From contig VGPI01000146.1 of the NCBI GenBank assembly GCA_016875595.1, positions 1 through 5,160 on the forward strand: 5,160 nt of DNA, given 5' to 3'. The notes under the pieces are model-generated. The model had not been told where the DNA came from and made no database searches. It saw only the letters and a program-made list of their open reading frames with translations. Made by a program: the position numbers and the translations under genes. The stretch is from Candidatus Cloacimonadota bacterium (GTDB taxonomy: Bacteria; Cloacimonadota; Cloacimonadia; Cloacimonadales; Cloacimonadaceae). Shown here piece by piece: positions 1 to 4,917 of the stretch (within the stretch, counting starts at the first letter, position 1; every line of letters begins with the position of its first letter).

Positions 1-402
1 GTGGGCGATGACAAAGGCAATTTCGTCCTCAGTGGATAGTCGATTGATCAATCCGATATTGAGAAATATTTTGCCCCCGGCTACGGCATAGGCATTGAAC
101 ACGTCATCTTTGAGGATAAAGAACTCATATTTAATCTTCTTACGGGTTGCCTGGCTTTTAATCCGGTTGAAGATCGCCGGGATATCAAACTTGGTCGTGG
201 TGGTCTGTCTATGCTCTTCCAGCAGGATCTTTTTCATCTCATTGCCGATCTTGTTCTCTTCTTCATCGCTGATGGCTGTGATGTCCTCAATGGCTTCTTT
301 CAGATTGGCATAACGTTTGATCAGATCCGCTGCTGTAAAGGCATTCAGCGAAGATACCAGGATGATCACGATCGTGGGCCAGGTCAGGATGCGTTTATAC
401 AT
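1..402 (-). CDS. M48-family exported zinc metalloprotease, N-terminal part (runs off the window)
   Basis: The frame is open from ATG at 402 to base 1, giving the first 134 residues; the rest lies outside. Residues 1-24/25 look like a signal peptide (basic MYKR start, hydrophobic IVIILV core, likely cut after AFTA or AFTAA). Residues 26-70 are charged and helical. Residues 91-134 match the segment leading into an M48 catalytic helix: FNAYAVAGGKIFLNIG, then LINRLSTEDEIAFVIAH. The final visible residue, His134, should be the first zinc ligand of HExxH, whose remainder is cut off. M48 proteases with signal peptides (BepA, LoiP type) act in the periplasm or at the outer membrane on misfolded or envelope proteins. 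AGGA lies 7 bases before the ATG. It starts 29 bases after the phosphatase stop, so it is probably the fourth gene of the operon. The family is fairly secure; substrate and link to signalling are inference. Confidence 0.85.
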   Translation of the reverse strand, partial: MYKRILTWPTIVIILVSSLNAFTAADLIKRYANLKEAIEDITAISDEEENKIGNEMKKILLEEHRQTTTTKFDIPAIFNRIKSQATRKKIKYEFFILKDDVFNAYAVAGGKIFLNIGLINRLSTEDEIAFVIAH

Positions 403-431
403 ATTTTATTCCTGCTTGATGGATGGGTAGG

Positions 432-1679
432 TTAATTTCCCGAGCCCGGAGTATTTTCTGTTTGAATGGGTGTGGGTGTGTTTGCTTTGTTCCCATCAGT
501 AGTTGATCCCGGCGGGTTTCCCTGCGATCCCGATGATGTAGTTCCTCCAGTTGTTACTGTTTTATCTTCATCCACAGGTTTGTCAGTGACGGACCTGTCA
601 GTCAAGCCGGTCTGCGGGTTAGGAGTGCCTGACGATGCAGCAGGGGGGTTATTAGTTTGTCGAGTTTGTTGTGTGTTGACTGATGTGCCTGTTCCTCTGT
701 TTTGTGGGTTTTGTTCATTGACGCTATTCTCAGATATTGTCTGATCATCATCGGTTTTATTGTCTTCAACGATGTCCTGACTACTGGCGGTAGAATTGCG
801 TCCCGGCTCAGTTTGATTTTTTTTGAGTTCTGCTCTGACGCGAAGGATCAGGGGCACGAAAATGATCGCAATGGATAGAATGACCGTAATTAGCCAGGCA
901 TATTTATGTTCCGGTTCCGTTTTGATGACGGGAGCTGTTTTTCCGGTGTTTACCCGAACCACCTGGATGGTCAGATTATCGTCTCCACCACGTTGTTTTG
1001 CCTGTTCAACCATCGAAATGCATGCTTGCTGCGGGCCGGATGCGAGGTAATCAGCGATCTCCGATCGGGAAAAATAGTGATACAAGCCATCACTGCACAA
1101 CATGAAAACGTCGTTCCTGAAGATCGGATTGGGTCCTGCGACATCGGGGCGGTACTTATCGGAACCCAGTGCCCTCATGATCTGGTTCCGTTTGGGATGT
1201 GTCTCCGCATCTTCTTCCGTTATAGCGCCAATATCAACCAGACCTTGGACGAAGGAATGATCCTTGGTCAGTTGGTAGAGGACACCCCGGCGTTTCAAAT
1301 AGATCCGGCTGTCACCGCAATGAGCAACCCAATACTGGTCATCTTTTAGTAAGAGAATTACCATGGTCGTGCCCATGCCGGTAAGTTCAGGATTGGCAGC
1401 CACTTGCTCCATCAATGCCTGCTGTCCGGCATCAAAGGCGTGTCTCAGTTCGTCGTCGGGGTTGTAGGCATGATCGAGCTCGGCAAAATGGCGGGCGATG
1501 GTATCAACGGCTATCCGGGACGCGATCGAGCCACCAGCATGGCCGCCCATGCCGTCACAGACGATCACCAGCTCACCATAACTGCCGGTGTATCTGCCGT
1601 AATAATCCTGATTTTCGCTTCTCACCATGCCCACGTCGGTCAGGTTTCCAAATGAATATTTGTCGTTAAGATCTTGCAT
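432..1679 (-). CDS. PP2C-type (PPM) Ser/Thr protein phosphatase with a membrane anchor and low-complexity tail
   Basis: 415 residues. Residues 8-243 are a complete bacterial PP2C domain of the Stp/PrpC type: TDVGMVRSENQD (15-25), metal-binding DGMGGHAGG (Asp42 onward), GTTMVILLL (103-111), GDSRIYL (Asp123), LTKDHSFVQ (137-145), CSDGL (Asp197) and GGDDN (Asp233/234). All expected metal-ligand aspartates are present, so it should be an active Mn/Mg-dependent phosphatase for phospho-Ser/Thr. Residues 260-281 form one transmembrane helix, followed by about 130 residues rich in Thr, Ser, Asn, Pro and Gly with no recognisable domain. With the catalytic domain in the cytoplasm the tail would be extracytoplasmic; the basic residues on both sides of the helix do not settle this. 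GGAG lies 6 bases before the ATG and the gap from the upstream stop is 11 bases. It probably dephosphorylates targets of a Ser/Thr kinase, plausibly the two FHA proteins encoded just upstream. Confidence 0.95.
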   Translation of the reverse strand: MQDLNDKYSFGNLTDVGMVRSENQDYYGRYTGSYGELVIVCDGMGGHAGGSIASRIAVDTIARHFAELDHAYNPDDELRHAFDAGQQALMEQVAANPELTGMGTTMVILLLKDDQYWVAHCGDSRIYLKRRGVLYQLTKDHSFVQGLVDIGAITEEDAETHPKRNQIMRALGSDKYRPDVAGPNPIFRNDVFMLCSDGLYHYFSRSEIADYLASGPQQACISMVEQAKQRGGDDNLTIQVVRVNTGKTAPVIKTEPEHKYAWLITVILSIAIIFVPLILRVRAELKKNQTEPGRNSTASSQDIVEDNKTDDDQTISENSVNEQNPQNRGTGTSVNTQQTRQTNNPPAASSGTPNPQTGLTDRSVTDKPVDEDKTVTTGGTTSSGSQGNPPGSTTDGNKANTPTPIQTENTPGSGN

Positions 1680-1690
1680 TTTATTCTCCG

Positions 1691-3247
1691 TTAACTCAGA
1701 ATGATATGGCCTTCAGATGTTCCGATCTTGAAAGTGCAGTTCTTCTCGATGCGATATATTTCCACGCGATTGCCATCTATGTAGATACCATTTTTAGAAT
1801 CCAGATCCTGGATCATGAAGATCCCGTTCTGATAGGTTACGCTGGCATGACGAGAGGATACTCTCATGTCGGGAACGACGATCGAGTTGTCTTCAGCTCT
1901 GCCGATAGTGGCACCAGCGGTCGTTATTTTAATTGATTGACCGGTTAAGGGACCCATGGCGAATCGCAAAGTCATGATCATAAAACCGGATGACCTGTCT
2001 TTATCAGAGCCACCGGCAAGGATCATAGTCCGATCCAGATCCGGCTTTACTTGAGCTTGTCTTTCCGGTTCCGGAGGGATGGGCTCAGGCATTTGATAAT
2101 CACCCATTTGAGTTTCCGCATAGGGATTGCTTGGGCGTTGAGGGGGTTGGCTGTTAAAGCCGACATGAGATTCGATGTCTTTGTCGGCTTCTTTCTGCTT
2201 GCGGATCATCTCCGCTTGTTTTTTCTTCTTGTTTTTCTTGCTGATCATGGAGAAAATAATGATCAGGATCAAGACGCCGACTGCAGCAATAGCGATATAA
2301 ATGATCGTTTCCCTGCTAAGACCTTGATCATCATCGGCTCCTGTTTCCGATTCGAAAGTAATTAGTGTATCAGCAACTCCAAAGGGCTTGGAAACATTGA
2401 TAAAGAGGTTATTTTCCCCTTTTTTGATCTGGGATTCGGGATAGGTGGTTATGACATATGTATTGAGAAACTCCTTGCGGTTAGCATCAAGGAACCGATT
2501 GAGGGAGTGTTCATCATTGGCATAGCAAAACGCTCCACCCGTTTCTCTGGCGATGGACTCCAGGATCCTGAGATAATTTGCTTCCCGATGGTAGAATCCA
2601 ACTGTATTCACTCTGATTGCTTTTGCTTGAGCACTGGCAATAACATCCCAGTCATCAGACACTCTATTTGGGTCAGTATCAATACCGTCACCGATCATGA
2701 CCAGATAATCTATTCGGGTTGAGTCGTTCTCGGTCAGTTTAGTGATAGCATCCATTCCTGCCCGATACTGCACGGTATAATTACCCTCGGTTTGAAGACC
2801 GTTTATGTAACTGAGCAGTTGGGCTTTATCCCCAATGAACTCACAGAGGATTTTCACTTCGTCAGCAAAGGTCATTATAGCCATCCGGTCAGTATTTCTC
2901 AGTCCGGAGACATAATCACGCAATGCGCTTTTCATGGCGCGCATCGGTGAGCCATACATGCTGCCGGAGACATCGAGACACAACAGGATGTCAACTCCCC
3001 TGGCTTCCTGTTGATAAGTAGCTACATCATATCTCGATATAACTGAATCATTGAGTTTTACCTTAAAATCGTCCTTGGTAAGACCCAATACCGATTCAGC
3101 ATTCATGTTGATGACACTGATGTCAGTTCGGATCATATCTGCGTTGCTACTGTCGGTTCGATGGTGGATGATCTCCAGCCCCTGAGCCGACAAACAGCAT
3201 AGTAAAGCAATGCAGATTATAATGATTGCCAGGATTTTTATGTACAT
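1691..3247 (-). CDS. VWA domain - transmembrane helix - cytoplasmic FHA domain protein
   Basis: 518 residues from ATG at 3247. Residues 1-21 are a hydrophobic signal peptide (possible cut after LSA, residue 21). Residues 24-80 include GLTKDDFKVKLND, typical of the region before VWA in 'VWFA-related' bacterial proteins. Residues 84-265 are a von Willebrand A domain with an intact metal site: DVSGS (Asp92, Ser94, Ser96), Thr158 and Asp187 in IGDGID. Residues 314-335 are a transmembrane helix followed by SKKNKKKKQ, placing the C-terminus in the cytoplasm. A Pro/Glu-rich linker (about 350-420) precedes an FHA domain (about 426-516) with IGR (448-450), SSRHA (464-468) and DSKNG (483-487), the phospho-Thr pocket. 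So an outside ligand-binding domain is wired to an inside phospho-Thr reader. The frame stays open to an ATG at 3361, but that would overlap the upstream gene by 104 bases and bury the signal peptide; the 3247 start has AGGAG 7 bases upstream. Confidence 0.93.
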   Translation of the reverse strand: MYIKILAIIIICIALLCCLSAQGLEIIHHRTDSSNADMIRTDISVINMNAESVLGLTKDDFKVKLNDSVISRYDVATYQQEARGVDILLCLDVSGSMYGSPMRAMKSALRDYVSGLRNTDRMAIMTFADEVKILCEFIGDKAQLLSYINGLQTEGNYTVQYRAGMDAITKLTENDSTRIDYLVMIGDGIDTDPNRVSDDWDVIASAQAKAIRVNTVGFYHREANYLRILESIARETGGAFCYANDEHSLNRFLDANRKEFLNTYVITTYPESQIKKGENNLFINVSKPFGVADTLITFESETGADDDQGLSRETIIYIAIAAVGVLILIIIFSMISKKNKKKKQAEMIRKQKEADKDIESHVGFNSQPPQRPSNPYAETQMGDYQMPEPIPPEPERQAQVKPDLDRTMILAGGSDKDRSSGFMIMTLRFAMGPLTGQSIKITTAGATIGRAEDNSIVVPDMRVSSRHASVTYQNGIFMIQDLDSKNGIYIDGNRVEIYRIEKNCTFKIGTSEGHIILS

Positions 3248-3254
3248 GGATGAT

Positions 3255-3259
3255 CTCCT
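3255..3259 (-). promoter_or_regulatory. Ribosome binding site deciding the VWA-FHA start
   Basis: AGGAG on the minus strand, 7 bases before the ATG at 3247. It overlaps the TAG stop (3260-3258) of the zinc-ribbon FHA gene, so terminating ribosomes stand on the site for the next gene. This favours coupled translation and rules in favour of the 518-residue form over the longer open frame. Confidence 0.8.
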
Positions 3260-3971
3260 AAACCAGTTTAATTTTGAACTCCAATTGCCCGAAGCGGATA
3301 ATGTCATTGTCATGCAAGTTAGTTTTATCAATAATCGACTCACCATTGACGTAGGTGCCATTGGCAGAGAGGGAATCGTTAATGATCACCTGTCCGTCCC
3401 GGTACAGGAGGACGGCATGCTCGGATGAAATTGCGGGGTCATCGATCACGATCTCACATCCGGGATCTCTGCCGATTCGTTGCCTTCCGACTGTAAGTTT
3501 GTAATCAATACCAACGGGATCGAGATCAAATGTTACCAGCCAGCCAATCAGGCGACGAGGAGCGTATTGGGAGCTTGATTGAGATGATACACTGGCGGTT
3601 TGTACACGCTCAGTTGGATCGGATGGTCTTTTGGAACTGCTACTGTAGATCATTGTTCTGTCCGAATCAGTGAAGGGTGTTTGGTTCGATGGCGTTTTTG
3701 CCGGGGCAGCGGGGTTGGATCCACGATCAAGTTTCACAATGCCGTCATCGACAACGGTTTCATCGAATTTCTTGTTCGGTTGGCGTGGAACACCGTTAAC
3801 CACTGTTTCTGCGGCTGATACCGATTGGGGACAATGGGGACATGAATCATATCGGGATTCATAATGATGGCCATTGGGGCAAATCTTGTATTTGTTGTTC
3901 AAGGGTGCCTGGCAATTCTTGCAGAAATTGGCGTTGTCAGGATTATCGGTCTTACATTGGGCACACTTCAT
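3258..3971 (-). CDS. Double zinc-ribbon FHA-domain protein
   Basis: 237 residues, probably soluble and cytoplasmic; no signal peptide or membrane helix. Residues 1-20 are a short zinc ribbon (Cys3, Cys6, Cys17, Cys20). Residues 31-47 form a second metal-binding unit, CPNGHHYESRYDSCPHC (Cys31, His35 or His36, Cys44, Cys47), a motif I know from other bacterial FHA proteins. Residues 50-138 are a Ser/Thr/Pro-rich, probably disordered linker holding Thr-centred motifs (AETVV, DETVV, DRTMI). Residues 143-237 are the FHA domain: IGRDPGCEIVI (166-176), SSEHAVL (182-188) and SANGTYVNG (202-210), with the Arg168, Ser183, His185 and Asn204 positions expected for phospho-Thr binding. The start has AGGAGG 5 bases upstream and is the first gene of the operon. 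The likely role is an adaptor in Ser/Thr kinase signalling; partner and target are unknown. Confidence 0.93.
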   Translation of the reverse strand: MKCAQCKTDNPDNANFCKNCQAPLNNKYKICPNGHHYESRYDSCPHCPQSVSAAETVVNGVPRQPNKKFDETVVDDGIVKLDRGSNPAAPAKTPSNQTPFTDSDRTMIYSSSSKRPSDPTERVQTASVSSQSSSQYAPRRLIGWLVTFDLDPVGIDYKLTVGRQRIGRDPGCEIVIDDPAISSEHAVLLYRDGQVIINDSLSANGTYVNGESIIDKTNLHDNDIIRFGQLEFKIKLV

Positions 3972-3976
3972 TTTTT

Positions 3977-3982
3977 CCTCCT
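3977..3982 (-). promoter_or_regulatory. Strong ribosome binding site of the first operon gene
   Basis: AGGAGG on the minus strand followed by AAAAA and the ATG at 3971. It is the closest match to the consensus Shine-Dalgarno in the leftward operon, as expected for the leading gene. Confidence 0.75.
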
Positions 3983-4111
3983 GTTCTCTAGTGAAAAAAG
4001 CCGTATCAACCTCATATTCTACGATGGCAAACGCAAGTAAAAGTAAAACTTAACCGTCTATACTCTTTATTCTGGCATGGGTCTTTTAGCTTCTCTTTCC
4101 TGTGTCGGTTA

Positions 4112-4141
4112 TCAATAATTTCTTTCGCATCGTATTGTCAA
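4112..4141 (-). promoter_or_regulatory. Candidate promoter of the FHA/VWA/PP2C operon
   Basis: Reading leftward, a perfect TTGACA (4141-4136) is followed after 18 bases by TATTGA (4117-4112), a weak -10 (17 bases gives TTATTG). The transcript would have a leader of roughly 130 bases. A second option nearer the gene is TAGAAT (4021-4016), a 5/6 match to a -10 box but with no good -35. The exact -35 hexamer is seen; that it is used is inference. Confidence 0.35.
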
Positions 4142-4260
4142 GTGTTTTGTTTTGATTTTTCGTAATTCCGAGTACTGGACAAGTGGAAAGCTATATCTAT
4201 CAGAACCACTGATAAGGATCAGAGAGAACAGGAAGAAACCCATGGCATACGAGTCGACGC

Positions 4261-4321
4261 GCGACGGACTGAAGCCCTGCTCCGTCGGCTACGCCTCCTC
4301 CGCAGGGCTTCAGCCCGTCGC
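4261..4321. repeat. GC-rich palindromic repeat, 20-bp stem with 21-base loop
   Basis: Left arm 4261-4280 and right arm 4302-4321 are reverse complements at 19 of 20 positions; the exception is A4268 opposite C4314. Transcribed from the minus strand that pair becomes a G-U wobble, so the minus-strand RNA can form an unbroken stem. The loop (4281-4301) begins TCCGTCG, complementary to CGACGGA at 4262-4268, so the left arm can instead pair with the loop. No run of T follows either arm, which argues against an intrinsic terminator. Its GC content is far above the flanks. It looks like a dispersed REP/MITE-like element; copy number cannot be seen from one window. Confidence 0.8.
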
Positions 4322-4345
4322 AGCGAGGTCACTTTGAAAATAATT

Positions 4346-4363
4346 CTTGACGTGGAAGTCAAG
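4346..4363. repeat. Short inverted repeat, possible operator
   Basis: CTTGAC, six bases, then GTCAAG: a perfect 6-base inverted repeat that overlaps the candidate -35 box of the rightward genes. Such placement would suit a repressor site, but one copy of a 6-base half-site may be chance. Confidence 0.3.
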
Positions 4364-4375
4364 ATGAAAAACAAT
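4347..4375 (+). promoter_or_regulatory. Weak candidate promoter for the rightward genes
   Basis: TTGACG (4347-4352, 5/6 to the -35 consensus) is followed after 17 bases by AACAAT (4370-4375, 4/6 to the -10 consensus). TATATA at 4395-4400 and TATAAA at 4406-4411 are better -10 look-alikes but have no -35 at proper spacing. In this A/T-rich DNA such matches arise easily. Confidence 0.25.
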
Positions 4376-4381
4376 GCAACC

Positions 4382-4393
4382 GGTCGTGTGACC
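4382..4393. repeat. Short inverted repeat GGTC-GTGT-GACC
   Basis: A perfect 4-base inverted repeat with a 4-base spacer, between the candidate promoter and the first rightward start. It could be an operator or a small hairpin in the leader RNA; the half-sites are short, so support is weak. Confidence 0.2.
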
Positions 4394-4425
4394 ATATATA
4401 GAGTGTATAAACGAGGATGGTAAGA

Positions 4426-4641
4426 ATGTCCTCAAATAACCTGAGAAACAATGAGTTGGAATCTACACCAACATTTGGGACTCAACATAGTCCTAATCCT
4501 GCTGCTTTAGAATCAATGCATATGCACATTGGCACTACTACTCTTGAATTCAAAGAGAATTCTAAAGAGATTGTTGGTTCTTATTATTCCGGTAGAGACC
4601 GCAAAAATGTCGGAGATATTACGATTAACAGGACGAAGTAA
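4426..4641 (+). CDS. Short protein resembling the C-terminal half of a Cap15-type beta-barrel (probably truncated gene)
   Basis: 71 residues from ATG at 4426; GAGG sits 9 bases upstream. An in-frame ATG at 4417 directly abuts that GAGG and is less likely. The part from SPNPAALESMHMHIGTT through GSYYSGRDRKNVGDI looks, from memory, like the end of the Cap15 receptor domain, where a His-x-Gly-Thr strand is followed by G-x-YYTGRDRxN-x-G and a last strand. Cap15 proteins are about 200 residues with two N-terminal membrane helices and a barrel that binds cyclic nucleotides in CBASS antiphage defence. Here the helices and first half of the barrel are missing and a stop (TAA, 4408-4410) lies just upstream in frame, so this is probably a remnant, or else a small protein that reuses the fold. 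No cyclic-nucleotide synthase is in view. The next gene starts 45 bases later on the same strand. Resemblance moderately sure, function unsure. Confidence 0.55.
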   Translation: MSSNNLRNNELESTPTFGTQHSPNPAALESMHMHIGTTTLEFKENSKEIVGSYYSGRDRKNVGDITINRTK

Positions 4642-4686
4642 AAACCTAATGTACACTGATATATATGGTTACAGCAAGGAGTTACT

Positions 4687-4917
4687 ATGAAAGATATTAA
4701 TCTCATGTTAGATACTGATCTAGTTAAATTTTTAAAAAGAAAGAAGCTGTTGAACTCCAAGAATGAAGTACTAATCAAATGTAAGTATTGTGACACCTCA
4801 GTGACAGTAGATCAGATACAATTTATGATTCCTGGGGACAATAATATCATTCAGGTAGTGTGTTCTAATCCTATATGCATTAACGAATTCCTAAATGTAG
4901 GGAGGACGAAGTGTTGA
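4687..4917 (+). CDS. Small zinc-ribbon protein, function unknown
   Basis: 76 residues. AAGGAG lies 6 bases before the ATG. Residues 1-28 are a charged helical stretch (DTDLVKFLKRKKLL). Two cysteine pairs follow: CKYC (Cys32, Cys35) and, 23 residues on, CSNPIC (Cys59, Cys64), as in a zinc ribbon or treble-clef fold with strands between (VLIK, SVTVDQI, IIQVVC). A last Cys76 ends the protein. There is no signal peptide or membrane segment, so it is probably cytoplasmic. The stop overlaps the start of the next gene (TGATG), which implies co-translation and a shared job. I do not recognise the family; a nucleic-acid- or protein-binding accessory is possible. Its A/T-rich codon use matches its neighbours in the rightward block and differs from the leftward operon. 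Confidence 0.8.
   Translation: MKDINLMLDTDLVKFLKRKKLLNSKNEVLIKCKYCDTSVTVDQIQFMIPGDNNIIQVVCSNPICINEFLNVGRTKC
4900..4905 (+). promoter_or_regulatory. Ribosome binding site inside the end of the zinc-ribbon gene
   Basis: GGGAGG lies 5 bases before an in-frame GTG (4911), 8 before TTG (4914) and 11 before ATG (4917). All three triplets are in the frame of the downstream membrane protein, so spacing alone does not fix the start; GTG has tight spacing, ATG the usual codon. Confidence 0.65.

Larger units (their letters stand above)
3972..4425. other. Divergent intergenic region, about 450 bases, no convincing gene
   Basis: This separates the leftward operon from the rightward genes. Bases 3972-4141 hold the ribosome site and candidate promoters of the leftward operon. 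Bases 4142-4250 hold nothing I recognise. Bases 4261-4321 are the GC-rich palindromic repeat. Bases 4330-4425 are A/T-rich and contain two short inverted repeats and a weak rightward promoter candidate. A frame on the plus strand stays open from 4166 to 4423 but has no ATG before 4364, and part of it is repeat sequence, so I do not call it a gene. No T-tract terminator is visible on either strand. Confidence 0.7.

Noticed and set aside
643..648. Run of six G in the phosphatase tail as a phase-variation tract
   Set aside because: Six bases is too short to argue for slippage, and it encodes part of a normal Asn/Pro-rich stretch.
466..1669. Several plus-strand open frames opposite the phosphatase gene
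   Set aside because: They are antisense to a gene with all PP2C motifs, carry no recognisable domain and have no ribosome sites.
3248..3361. 38-residue N-terminal extension of the VWA-FHA protein starting at ATG 3361
   Set aside because: It would overlap the end of the zinc-ribbon FHA gene by 104 bases and hide the signal peptide; the ATG at 3247 has a well-spaced AGGAG.
4071..4091. TGGCA...GC pattern resembling a sigma-54 promoter
   Set aside because: The GG to GC distance is 13 bases, not the required 10.
4261..4330. Palindrome as an intrinsic terminator
   Set aside because: No T-run follows the stem on either strand and the loop is long.
4152..4337. 61-residue plus-strand ORF across the palindrome
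   Set aside because: Its second half is translated repeat sequence, no ribosome site precedes its ATG and it matches no family I know. The frame is open because the GC-rich repeat contains few stops.
4166..4423. Long open plus-strand frame through the repeat ending at 4423
   Set aside because: No ATG until 4364, no ribosome site, and a large Arg-rich middle part that comes from the repeat. At most its end is decayed coding sequence.
4584..4796. 70-residue minus-strand ORF
   Set aside because: It lies antisense across the start of the zinc-ribbon gene and the end of the Cap15-like ORF, and its hydrophobic look follows from A/T-rich DNA.
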